DNA of 64,000 bases from Andrena cerasifolii. Taxonomy: Eukaryota > Arthropoda > Insecta > Hymenoptera > Andrenidae. The translations under genes were made by a program, and so were the position numbers. Positions 43,875 to 55,255 of this stretch are shown here, in pieces (position 1 is the first letter of the stretch; every line of letters begins with the position of its first letter). Where the stretch lies: NCBI RefSeq assembly GCF_050908995.1, contig NC_135121.1:18848001-18912000 (forward strand), in the 5' to 3' direction. The notes beneath the pieces are model-generated. The model did not search any database. It was not told the origin of the DNA and saw only the letters and a program-made list of their open reading frames with translations.

Positions 43875-46800
43875 CTCGCGTAACAAAATTCTCGAAATCT
43901 AAAAAAAACTCGAAGGCTGTCTTTCCGGGCGCTAGAATGGCATTACTCCTTGAGATGCTTCAGGGGTGAATTGTTTGATTTCCTTCCACAGTTTCCTCAA
44001 ACATTAACAGTTTCACAATGAATTTCCTCACGAAACTACTTGTCAAATCTCCGAACCCTCTTCCTTACCTACAATCTCCCTAAAACCCCGACTATCTCCT
44101 AGAACCCTCAGAGCCGCAGCATCGGCTGAGCAGTATAAAATCCTGCACAGTGCAACATTAATTAGCGCAGATCTGAATGAACCCTCGAAGCTACGAACAC
44201 ACCCCCTCGGCGCTGTTGAAATTCACGCGATGGCTAATCGCGCCGTGTCGAACGACGCGTCTGTGAACGCTAATTAACCTCTCGCCACGTTTTTCTCGCG
44301 CCAGCGGGATCCGAGCACTCCCAACCTCTTTCCTCCTTCGCGCCGGCTGAAAAGCGTCGGTTCCTGCTCACAAAACGGCAGGGTCGTCCCCGGGGAGCTG
44401 AAACGTCCGCCAACAGTGACGGAACTCCCTTGGTATTTCACCCAAGTTTTTCCTCGTTAGACGCGCGTACGTGGCGACTAGACTGAACTAGACTCGGGAC
44501 CAACTTGCAAATTACTTCAACGGGAAGCGCATCGGGGAGGGAGCTGGTCCAGGCGCAGCCTGAGCGAAGCTTTTCGATCGCAATCTTTTAATTACGCTTT
44601 GAGAAAGGGGCTGCGAGGGTGGGGGGTGGCTTTTAATCCACCGGTGGAAACAGCCCGAAGCTTGGCGGCAAAAAGGAATGGGTGAGGTGGCGGTGGGGGA
44701 AGAGGCGACGTACGCGATCCTCTTCCCTTGGACCTGATAGAAACCGTGACTGCTATCAATGTCCGCCATCTAAACTGAAGGCGATCAGGGACAAGTGGGG
44801 TGGGAGACGGGCGTGAATCTAATCCAATTAATTCGTCTGTTCGCGGATCTCGAGCAGCCAGCGCCATTGTATCGCGGGGTTTCGTTACAACCGAGCAAGA
44901 AGCCGTTATTCCCATGCAACTTCAGTCGTTTGGCAACTCCCCGGCGACCCTTGGCACCGGGGGGCATCCAGCGTCGACTTATTTCTCGCGGGCGAAACAC
45001 TTGGTTCGGCTTGTACGAAACTTCCTCTGCCCCCCGTCCTCCTCCTCCTCGCCCTCCGGCGGCAAAAAAAGGCTGCAGTCGCCTCGCGGTAAACAAACCG
45101 CCGTTTCGACGGCACTACGTTCTTTGCCCTGTTTCCGCCCCGACTCGTCCCGAGTGATTAATCGCGCTGCCCCGTGACGGGGGTGAACGTTCGGCCGGGC
45201 AAAGTCTCGCGGAAGTCCTGCTCCGTCCGAGGCGCGGACTGGGAAGGCTCCTTTCCAGTCAATGAATCCCCCTGGACGATCCATTCGGGTGACTAGCGTC
45301 CATTATTCACCGTAAATTCGTTCCCGGTTAGCCTCAGCCGCCTCCTCCGCCCTGTGCGTTTATTAGGGACTTAGTTCCTCGGCGACCTCGGGATCGGGGG
45401 TGAAGGAGCACCCGTCCGGTCGATCTCGATGGCACAAAGGACGGGAGCTACTAATTACTTACCCATTCGCCACGTTTTCCGCTTCTTCTTGGCTCCTGCG
45501 ATGCAATTCCTCGGTGGGTGGAGTGTCTGATTTGATTCTCCCAGATGGTTGTCATGGTTTTCGGGCTGTAGGGGAGGGCTCGTTAGAGATGTTGCGGAGG
45601 GCGAATCACGTAACTCGATTAGCTTGGTGGCTTCTGATAACAGTGGACAGAGTCAAATTTTTTCTACCTTGGGGAATTGACTTCTTTTTCTGAGGGGCTT
45701 GCCAGCTAATTATCTACAGCGCTTCTTCTGTGTCATTGTCGTTATTGAGCTCAGAGTTACCTTTGGTATTTCAAATACAGGCCCGTAAGCCTTATCTTGA
45801 ACACAAATACCTAATAGGGTGAACTGCAGTAATCATTGTAATTCCTGATTAAAGAGACAAATATTAAGAAGTACGAGCTTAGAAAGTACTCTTTTACTAT
45901 TTCTTATTTCTCTTGCACTACAACACTGCAAATTCCAGTAGTTGAACTACACGTTTTAGGGAAGGGACAGAGTTCAGAGTTTTAAGCGTTTCTTAAAATT
46001 TGATAAGGGGTATCGAAACAAACTAAAATAGAAGAGAAATATTCCGCAACGAGGAAAGCCATTAAGCTTTCCTAAGCAATTAGCCTGACGCAATTAATCT
46101 GATCTCTCATTTATTTTTATTTCTAGTTATTAACGAAGAATGAAATATTAAAAAGTCAACAATTTATTTTTAGTTTTTGAGTATCAATAACACAGTTCGA
46201 CAGCTATCTGGATTTGTAGCAATCAATAGCCGTTTCTCATAGGTTTTCGCGCGCCGAAAACGAATCCGCAAACCGTTTGTCGCCATCACCCTCAGTTTTT
46301 CAGTAATTCGAATTTTCATGGAACACCCATTTTGCAGATACCTTTGAATTTATTTCCAAAATTAAGGGTCCAGGAGAAAACCTGACTCCTCCACGCGACG
46401 CAGCAGACATTTCTCCTTCGGAAAGCATCAACAGAAGTGGTACGTCACGTTTTGTTTTCAATGCAGAAGCGAAATAGATTGACAAAACGTGCGGCGCCAA
46501 CGGTGGTAGTCACGCGCGTTCAGCGATTCTGTGACGCTGAGCGGCAGTGGATCGTGCGCCGCCGTTGACTATCACTGTCGATGTTAACTGAAAATTAAGA
46601 CGATATAAGAACGTCAGAAAAAAATATAGATGTTCCAATTGGGGTTTCCGCTTCTTGCCTGATAAAAAGTAGGCTCAGTTTCAGTAGTACAGATCAAGCA
46701 CTGCCGCGGCAGCCTCGACATCCACGCGAGTTAAAGTCCTCCTTCTCCCCTGCCACTCTGTCTTCACAAAGTTCCTTCCAAGCTCCGTGAAAATTTCACA

Positions 46801-48537
46801 GTCAAGCCCCCGGTGCTCGAATCAATCAATCTCCCCCGCTGCTGCGGCCACCCTTGTTCATAAAACACAGTATCGGATCGTTAGCCACGCGCGGATCGCG
46901 CCAGCACGCGACATTATCCGCTTCCGTTTCGCTGCTGACCCTCCCCCTGCTCCCGCGGCGCTGTTCTCCGATTTCGTCGCGACTTTTCATCGTCGAGGGC
47001 CGGGAATCAACGAACCGTGGCCTCGGGCACGACTTTACTTGTGCCATTCGGCCAGCCCCAGACTGTAACTCTAGTCGCCTGGCAATGACTTATACATCCG
47101 CCTGTATCCGATTGTGGTCAACGGTGGACGGCCAAGAGGGACGGGAGCCGGGAAGGGTGGACTGTCCACTCGGCCGAAAAATTTTACGATATGGAATTAG
47201 ACTTGGAGAACAGGCGACGGAGAACGAGCGAGAAGACGTAGTAACGTTGGGTCGGTGGGTGGTTGTCGCAGGGCGAAAAGGCTGCGTTTTATGGTCCCAC
47301 TGCTACCGCGTTCAATTGCCCATTAATATCGGCGCACGTGAACGCGAGTTATGATTATTAACGCGATAGAAAATTTCACCCCCCACGCCCTTCGCCGGCC
47401 GTGGCTTATGGGGCAAGTTCCAGGAGGCTGAATCTGGTTCCCTTTCGAGAGAGTCGGGGTGAAACACGCTGGGGAATCATCCGAGTGGAGTGACGTGTAA
47501 ATCTTGGACGGGAACGCGGGATTTATTGGCTTCTTCGGGCTGTCAAGGTAGTGAATTGGGAAGCGCGAGTGGGATTCTGCGGAAGGGCGAACGAGGGAAA
47601 TAATCAGGCTTGTGTTTTAGTAGGGTGGATTGGTTTCTATGTGCATAGAGGTATGTTTTAAGAGAACGTAGAACGTGTTGCTAGTGGTTGTTAATATTTT
47701 GGGGTAGTTGAACGATGCTTTCATGCTCTGAGGACTCTTTTAGGTGACCATTTCGTTAGCTAGAGGGATGACAAGTGCGTTTCCAGTGTATTGTATACAT
47801 CACATACAGGGTGTATTTTGACCCAGAATATTCCACAATGAGCTTTTATATTAAATCGTGTATTATTAAATAAAATTCTTGTATTCTTGAAAAAAGTGGT
47901 AGTAATAAGCAATAAGGTTAGCAAAGGGTTAAATAATCCCTGCCACCGGGAGCCAACTTTAGGGGCAGATAAAGTTTCATTATTAACCACGAAAAATAAT
48001 AATTTTTTCCCAGAAAATTAGCAGGTAGAATTACAATTACCTATTTAAATGACCATTGGGGAGTCACCGGTATTTTCAGTAGCATTTTTGAGTGACGCAC
48101 AGTGGCGCCGCGTTAATAATGCACTATAAAGTGTAGAATATGCACGAGATATTTAATTGCAATCGTCGGTGGGATGGAAACAAATATGCGTTCATGCATA
48201 TTTCATCGGGCTCGCGGTTTACCGTGTCCACGTTTTCGTTTACGAAATGGATATTTCTTCCTCGGCGCAGTCCAAATATAAGGCCTCGGGTGGAACACTC
48301 GCAGTGACAACACCGATATGAAACTTTTTACGTCCGTCGGTTCAGGAAAGAATTCAGAAATCTTTCTCGAACCGTTCCAATACAGTACCAATGAAAGCAG
48401 AATATGAAGCGGCGGGTGTCGATGAAACTTTTCACTCTATGAATAATAAAACACGAAACGCAGCTTGCCGGAGGCTCGAAATAACACTAACTTCAGGACT
48501 GTCGAGTTTATAATTTCACTTATCAATGAAATTACAG
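43875..48537. other. Non-coding, no gene recognised
   Basis: Two CpG-rich stretches (44.1-45.4 and 46.7-47.6 kb) with overlapping frames on both strands, none recognisable, the longest 166 codons at 46854-47354. AT-rich DNA in between. A CTC-rich microsatellite lies near 45030-45060. No RNA gene seen. Confidence 0.45.
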
Positions 48538-48876
48538 TTGAGGACCTTGCGGCAAAAGTTGGCTTTACCAACTTCGAGTTACTTAGGAAAAACTGTTTGT
48601 AAAATTATTGCTTCGATTTAATATTAAAGAGAGAATACTAATTGAAAAATATATGTATATTTTCACAGAATTAGTAGTACATGCTTATTCAGTTCTATAA
48701 TATAAATATTAATATTAATATTTCTATTTTTATTTATTTGCAATCAATTGCTCGTTTGTTATCGGATTTGCATCAAACGTGCACCAAGCGATGTAGATTT
48801 TTTCACGTACATTCCACGTCACAACTAAGAAACTGTCAAAAACGGAGTTACACCCCTTTTGCCGCAAGTTCCTCAA
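48538..48876. mobile_element. Small inverted-repeat element
   Basis: 339 bp. The left end TTGAGGACCTTGCGGCAAAA and the right end reverse-complemented TTGAGGAACTTGCGGCAAAA match at 19 of 20, with the next base also matching. The interior is AT-rich and non-coding. No clear target duplication, so the superfamily is unassigned. Confidence 0.75.
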
Positions 48877-49700
48877 TTTTCAATCTCAATTCAGCTTCGC
48901 AATATTCCACCATTAAAACTGTGCGGATAAGCACGGTGGGATTAAAGTGCCCCTTAAACCACAACCCCCTTGCAAAGATATTATCGTACATACCACTTTC
49001 ACCATTCTACTTCGCCACATGCAATTCATTTTTCAGCAACATTCTCGATACTTTAATACCAGGCCGATAGAAAATGCAACCGCGTTTCGCGTTGGACGTT
49101 ACATCTGCAAGGGCCGATACACGGTTTCGTTGCGACAGAGTTATTTCCTTTTCAGTAAATCACAATGGCGCGACGCGATTCCCTGTACGATATTAATATA
49201 TAAAATGTCTGGAATTGTCGCGCGGAATGCAGCATCGGCCCCGTGTGTGCACAAGTTATTGTGATCGCGAGGTGCGCAACGATGCACGTGCCGCCACGCC
49301 GCTTTCCGCCCCATGCACCGGCTACGCTCGCCGACTCGCGTTTTAAGGAATCCTCGAACGCGCCCACGCAGCGAGCCGACGCACTCGAGCGGGGAACATT
49401 GCTGCGAAATATCGATGTATCGCGCCCACGGTGCCAGGCGGCAGTTAGTCGCAGAATTCTACCTACACCCTATAAATTTGCCATGTAACGCAAGCACGCG
49501 AGACTTTCAAAAGCCTTATTACACTTAGAAATATTTGGAAAATATTGGTGCTTGTTAGACACGGTTGCGAGGAAACAGCGATAAACCGAGAATTATTGTT
49601 TTGCCATCTGTAGCGCCGAGTTTTTCTAGAAATAAAAAGGTTATCGTCGATTTTCCATCAGCATCCACGACGACTCCAAAGCTTCTTCGCTTTTGATGAC
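48877..49700. other. No gene seen
   Basis: Mixed DNA with overlapping short frames on both strands at 49.1-49.5 kb, none recognisable. Confidence 0.45.
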
Positions 49701-50304
49701 TTAAGGTAGGCTCTTACTACCCCTCGCCTCGACTCGCCTTGGCTCATTTTATTCTTCCCAAGTTTTTATTATTTATTTTGACAATTTGACTGTGCCTCGC
49801 CTCGCCTCGGCGCGACTCCTACGGATTGATAAATATTTTATGTATTGAAAATTGATTCTTATATGAAAAGGTTATTTCTAAAACACTACTTTAAAAATTG
49901 TATAAATTACGTATTAAAAACCGAAACACAATTATTTTGAGGACAAAAAGATATCTTACGCACCGCCAGCAATTGAATCCATGCCTTGAAATTATTTTCA
50001 GATCTTTGGATAACACAATATAAGTGTTTGAAGCAACTTGAAAATCTGGATTAATTCTTTGCGATCGGTCTAATCTCACGTGAACATAAACATTTGCGAG
50101 TTTATACGAGCTTTGTATTAAAACATTTAACAGTAAAATTGGTGGCATTTGATACTCATATTAGTTCTTTAATTGCATTTATTTTGTCGAAATAAAAAAT
50201 TTATTTTCGTGGTTTTGGCCATAAAATCGCGAAATTTCCCCACTGTGCGACGAGTGCGAAAAGAAATTGCGCCTCGGCGAGGCCTAGTGAGAGCCTACCT
50301 TTAA
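49701..50304. mobile_element. TTAA-flanked DNA transposon with CCTCGCCTCG-rich ends
   Basis: About 604 bp. The left end TTAAGGTAGGCTCTTACTA and the right end reverse-complemented TTAAAGGTAGGCTCTCACTA match apart from one inserted A and one substitution. Both then enter sequence rich in CCTCGCC; on the left CTCGCCTCG words repeat at 49723-49740 and 49797-49812. The interior is AT-rich without transposase. Confidence 0.83.
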
Positions 50305-51801
50305 GCTACACGTGGAGGGTTTCATTGGGTTCCATGCACATCAAATTCTCGTTATAAGTTCACTTCGACTATGCGTTATATGCTCGGCCGCTATCCCCGC
50401 CATTTCTTGTAATCCTTCGACCGAGAGTGAGAGAGTTCTCGAGAATTCGGTACCGTCGATGCTACGCGTTGTAAACTTGCCGCCAGCCTCGAGCGTGGCG
50501 CCAATAACAAGAATTTACAGTACTGTTTCCCATGCGACTGACTATATTTCGCGTGTCACGGGATTGACAACTCGCGAGCCGCGGCAGCACTTGGAATCGA
50601 GTGTCCGCCGTTTTCAGCCATGCATAGTTCTGTAATTAAACGTCGACATCCATCGAGGTGGACGAGCAGTGGAAACAAATTTACACTGCGGCGAAAACTG
50701 GCGCGCGGATAGAAAGCTTTTCCATCCCCTGATTGTTGGCCTGTAGTCGGCGGGCAGTGCTGGATTCTTGGTGTCCCCCGTTTCCGTCTCAGCCACAGAT
50801 TAATTCGATAATTCGCCGTTAAATGGCCTCGAAGACGTCGAATGGCCACGAGCGCCAGGATAAATGTCGAGGCGGCCGCGGGGCTCCGGACAGAGACGCG
50901 TAACGATCGGGATCGAACTCTAAAAATGCTCCACCCCGCTCGACTTACCGAGCGGGAAAAGTTTTTCAATCGAGCGGTAGCCGGTGCTCTTTCTTCTCGT
51001 TCTCCCGTCGCGAGTTTAACGATACGATCGTGTCCCCGCGCGGCGAATGCCCGGAAACGGTGCTAGCGAGCTTAAATGTTGCAAAAGCAACGGGGACAGC
51101 GGGAGAAACGACGCGAAAAGCTGCTAGTGTTCCTCCGTTGTCGTGCCAAGAAGTGTCCGAGGCTTTGTCGTACGTCCCCCCATCCTATTCACGTCGCTGA
51201 CATAAATATCGTTAAACGTTGCTCGTGCCCTCTTGCACAAAAGATTTCTACAGCCGGCTTCTTGCAACCACCCCCGCCGCGACGGCCACTCCGCCCTCGC
51301 GTCCCTCTCCACGGATAATTATAAGCCCGCGCAACGCCGATTTGAACTGGACTTCTCTGGCCATAAGATGAATCATTAAGCTATAGAACGACTGGGAAAC
51401 CAGTGGCGAAATTTCAAGCGAAGGCTCGGTCTAGTCGCATCGAGGGTGGTAAAAGTTGTTTTGCAGCAAACACGTGGGGAATTTATGAAAATTTTATTAC
51501 TTCTTACATTTGTATCTACCTACCTGTTTAGAAGTTTCGCTATTTATTGTTAGATCTGGTAAGTACATTCTACGACAGCGTTTCCCAATTGGTGTTCCGC
51601 GGCACCCTAGATACGAAATTTAGAGCTCCTCGAGAAGCTACCTTGCGATAAAATTGGAATATTAAAAAGACGAATATTAATTCAACGAGAAACATACATC
51701 TGAATGAAAAATGTGTTCTGCAACTGCAAAAAAAACGCGGTTGCACGGCGACATTTAATTGGGAAAGGCTGTTCCACGGTGTCGCCTAGTGCATTCTTTA
51801 A
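50305..51801. other. Non-coding, no gene recognised
   Basis: CpG-rich from 50.4 to 51.3 kb with overlapping frames on both strands (up to 137 codons), attributed to base composition. AT-rich after 51.45 kb. Confidence 0.45.
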
Positions 51802-51807
51802 CCACTA
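51802..51807. repeat. Possible target duplication CCACTA, left copy
   Basis: CCACTA directly precedes CTAGTGATGGGAT and recurs directly after ATCCCATCACTAG at 52358-52363. If the ends are instead taken as TAGTGATGGG, the flanking 8-mers ACCACTAC and GCCACTAG match at 6 of 8. Confidence 0.65.
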
Positions 51808-52357
51808 CTAGTGATGGGATCCGAAGCACTTCGAACCGCTTCGAACATGTTTCGAAGCTTAACACTCCTGAAAGTGTTGATAAGTCTTGAGTCTTGATAG
51901 GTCTTGAAAGGCTTGAAAGGCTTGAAAGACTTAAAAGCCTTCAAAGTTTTGGAAGTCTTGAAAATGAACATCTGGTTGCCAAAAACTAGCCAGGTTGATC
52001 GGCCAGAGCAGGCCTGTCTAGGGATTTGCCTGCACAAAATTTGCCAGAGCAAAAGTTGGACAGGCCTGGGTCGCGGTTTATGACTGTATTGTCCCGCGAG
52101 TCGGCGGTGGACGTATATACGGGTCCGAAACCTACCGAGACTTTGAAGAAAGAGTTTCAAGACTGTTAAGACTTTCAAGACTTCCAAGACTTCCAAGACT
52201 TTCAAGTCTTCCAAGACTTCCAAGACTTTCAAGACTTTCAAGATTTCTAAGACTTCCAAGACTTTCAAGACTTTCAAGCGTTTTAAGCTTCGACTTAATT
52301 GCCTGATATACAAGAAAGATTCGAAGCGCTTCGAAGTGTTCAGCATCCCATCACTAG
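51808..52357. mobile_element. hAT-like foldback element built of inverted minisatellite arrays
   Basis: About 550 bp. Termini are CTAGTGATGGGAT and ATCCCATCACTAG, followed inward by palindromic CGAAGCACTTCGAA-type words on both sides. Next come arrays of a 9-10-bp unit: CTTGAAAGG repeats at about 51877-51950, and the reverse-complement type, GACTTTCAA/GACTTCCAA, at about 52140-52295. The arrays thus face each other. The core (51980-52130) is unique. Ends of the form TAGTG fit hAT; the flanks give either a perfect 6-bp or an imperfect 8-bp duplication. The Leu/Val/Lys-repeat minus-strand frame across it is an artefact of the array. Confidence 0.8.
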
Positions 52358-52363
52358 CCACTA
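52358..52363. repeat. Possible target duplication CCACTA, right copy
   Basis: Exact copy of 51802-51807 directly outside the right terminus. Confidence 0.65.
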
Positions 52364-53639
52364 GCTTTTAGTTGAACGCTATGCTATCATTTCATATTCC
52401 TCGAGTCTCCGCTGGTACAAGCATACCAGTGGAATCGTATTCTTCATTTCTTAGTGAAAGACCCGCTTAACGAGGATCCGCTCGGGACAAGTAGAAAGGT
52501 GCACGCACCCAGAGAATCCCTTCATATCGAAGCTGTATTGGCATGCCTCCGCTGAAGCAACTACGGAGCTGGATTGCATGGATCCCCGTGTTCCGACAAA
52601 ATCCGATCGATCCTTCGCTACTGATGCACAGTCTGCTCGCTTGTAATTAGCTGGAGAGGGTTTGCAGCAACGATTGCACAGTGCGTTTATTGGATTCCTC
52701 TCGCTGCAATTGCTTTCCACGATAGATTCCGCGCTCTTAGACGGGTTCGACGATCTCGAAGAAAAGGAGTCGTGTCTTTTTATTTAGGGACCCACCCCCG
52801 GTCCGCTGTTGTTCCGTTACCTCCCCGTTTACCGGCTGAATTTTTCATTGCCCTCCCCCGCCGCCCGGTTTAATGGAAAATGCATTCACCGGGCAGCGGC
52901 GACCGAACTTTTTAGGCCAGCGGGGCTCTTTGAGCGGCCGACATTAGCGAAACGGGTGTACAGGGCGAGTAGCGGTATCGATAAGACCCTTTTGTGAACG
53001 AACAGAAGGGAACGGGGTCTGGAATTCACGGGGAAGCTTAGCGCGGCGAAGCTTGGCCGGTGGAATTTTTTCCACGGCTATCCTCCCGCCGGCGCTGTAA
53101 TACTTGCTGGAACATTCACTTCCGCGGCGATTCAAGTCCTCCCCGTTCTGCATTGTCGCGGAGAATTCTCCTGCTGGACCGTACAGCAGATTCAGTGATA
53201 GCTTCGGGATAGATTCTCCAATTCAAAGACTCGATCAGATATCCCGCGCACTCGCAAAGGTTCCTGTCATTCCGATCACCGTGAAACCTACCGCGACGGT
53301 GATCAACGGAATGCGTCAAACGAGACCGGGAACGAAGTACGGGGGAAACTTTTGGTCTGTAATTTCGCGTTTCTGGTAACAGAGGAGGGAAGAGAGGGCG
53401 AGCGGAACGGTTCCGAACGTGATGTCTTACCTCAAAGATATCTCTTCGGCTTCCCTCGGAATGCTCGGTGCTCCCTCTGTCGCAATTAGCCACGGTTAGC
53501 AGCAACAATGGAGTGCGTTTATTGGATTCCGGCGGGCGCAATCGTTCGGGCTCTCAAAAAGATTTCAAGCCCGGCTCGCTCGCCCCGCGGAGCGTTCCGC
53601 CCTTGTTCGACGGAGAACGGAAAGAATCGACGTGAAAGC
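52364..53639. other. Non-coding, no gene recognised
   Basis: Mixed to CpG-rich. A similar block of about 45 bp, sharing GTGCGTTTATTGGATTCC, occurs at about 52665-52712 and 53495-53542 in the same orientation. A short inverted pair GATCACCGT/ACGGTGATC lies at 53275-53305. Frames of 90-140 codons lie on both strands without recognisable domains. Confidence 0.45.
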
Positions 53640-53820
53640 GGGGCTGATGGTGGTGAACAGTGGATGGTTAAGGGGAGGGATAAATGTGGGATGGAGGGCA
53701 AAACGAAAAATGCGAGTGGACGAAGAAAAGTGGAGGAAGAGGGTGCCGGGTGGGAAAAAAGGACGGAGCAGAGGAGGAAAGATGGGGAGGAGAAGAAAAG
53801 AAAAGAAAAGAAAAGGAGGG
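53640..53820. repeat. Purine-rich tract with AAAAG pentanucleotide run
   Basis: The plus strand is almost all A and G over about 150 bases, ending with AAAAG repeats at about 53793-53815. The 179-codon plus frame (53508-54047) and 115- and 140-codon minus frames across it are Arg/Lys/Gly- or Phe/Ser/Pro-rich, as expected from such composition. Confidence 0.85.
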
Positions 53821-54967
53821 GTTCGAGGGCTGTGCGGGCAGCCCGCGGGGGAAGGAAACGCGACATTTTTACCGCCCCAATATATAAAATGGGTTACGAT
53901 CAATTGAACTCGGCGATATTGAGAGGTACCCGCGGAGGAATGCGGTATATCGGTAGTACAAGGCGGACAAGGAGAACCGATGCTCATCGAACCTTAAAAT
54001 ACGTCCTTATCATATTGGCCTGCCTGCCTGCCTGCCGCGACGTCTAGGTTGGCCTCCCACATCTCCCGGAGCTGCCTCGAACCACTTTCTCACCCTTGTT
54101 CCCTCTGTGGCGAGGACGGAGCCTTGGTTCTTTCGTTTCGTGGGCACCGTTCGCGCGGCAACTCTACATGCAGGAACGAGACAAAAGAATGCAATTCCGG
54201 CGGCCGGGGCGCCGCTGTTGCGACCTCCACGTTCCACCTCTCACCCCCCCCTAACGCGTTGGTTTCGCGAAACGTACGATGCCAAGAACCGAGGAGCTGC
54301 TACTGAAATATTTCCAGGACGAGGTGTGGTGCGCTCCGGCTGAACGAACCAGTCGCGGAGGGAGCGGCTGCGGGAGGGTTGGAGGAGGTGGTTGCGCGCA
54401 GCGTGGCGAAAGTAGCGGAGAGAGGGTCGAAACCCCGGCGAACTCTAACAAATTGTCATTTGCAGAGCGCAATACTCGTTCCGTCCGCACAATAATCCAG
54501 CGCGACGCTGGCGTTGCAGGCGTCCCTGCAAATCCTTATATAGGGCGGAAAATGCGAGGATCGCGGCTAAATTAGACGTCGTCGCCGCGTGATTCACGCG
54601 CTCGCCGTGTATCGGACGGGTGAACGAAGGGTTCACGGGTAGAATGTCTTCGCTGTCGTCGAGGCACGGCGGTCGTCGCGATTTTTCGTGGCTGTGAGAT
54701 TCTTCACTGAAACGAGGGTGACACGGTGAACAGGGTCATCGAGGTATTTGTAAATAGTTAGCCGACGATCGTTGCGGGTGCATCAGTTCGAATAACTACC
54801 ACGTCGCTGGCACGTACATAATGTCTTTTTATTTCAAATCAGTCTACAGGTCGTAATTTTTCAGGAAAATTGACATTTTTTTTTAAATTCTTCGTAATTA
54901 AATTCTCCATCGATCTGTCCAGCCCGGATTTTGAATTTTTTTTATATTCAGTGAAAAATACAGCATT
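53821..54967. other. CpG-rich non-coding DNA, no gene recognised
   Basis: CpG-rich, with a short CCTG tetranucleotide run near 54018-54034. A plus-strand frame from 54279 starts MPRTEELLLKYFQDE but has no clear splice sites or known domain and overlaps frames on the other strand, so it is not called. Confidence 0.45.
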
Positions 54968-55255
54968 TTAACCCTTAACTGGTGTCACGGGGACGTTCGT
55001 GACCCCAGGCACGCAGAGATTGCTGCAAAATCTTTGGTTGTCTATGTTCATAAATTGAATTTCTCATTAATTTTATAATAATAGTTTAACTTTCTACGGT
55101 TCTATTATTTTATACATTACCTAAGAACGAATAATTCGTAGAGGTTGATCTAGCGTCGACCTTACAAATTTGTGTGTCCTTTTTTATTTGGGGTCTGCCA
55201 CGACCCCAGTATACCAGTCACGTTTGCCAAAAACAGTGTACCAGTTAAGGGTTAA
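54968..55255. mobile_element. Short TTAA-flanked element, piggyBac-like ends
   Basis: 288 bp. The left end is TTAACCCTTAACTGGTGTCA and the right end reverse-complemented is TTAACCCTTAACTGGTACAC, identical over the first 16 bases. Further in, both sides carry GACCCC/GGGGTC words (CGTGACCCCAG at about 55000; GGGGTC and CGACCCCAG at about 55190-55210). TTAA plus CCCT ends fit piggyBac. Non-coding. Confidence 0.85.

Noticed and set aside
51798..52361. 187-codon minus-strand frame with regular Leu-Val-Lys repeats
   Set aside because: The periodic protein is produced by the 9-bp minisatellite within the foldback element.
53508..54047. 179-codon Lys/Arg/Gly-rich plus-strand frame
   Set aside because: It is read through a purine-only tract with AAAAG repeats; the opposite strand is also open.
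54279..54575. Plus-strand frame starting MPRTEELLLKYFQDE
   Set aside because: The first residues look protein-like, but the rest is Gly/Arg-rich, no convincing donor or acceptor is present, and the opposite strand is also open.
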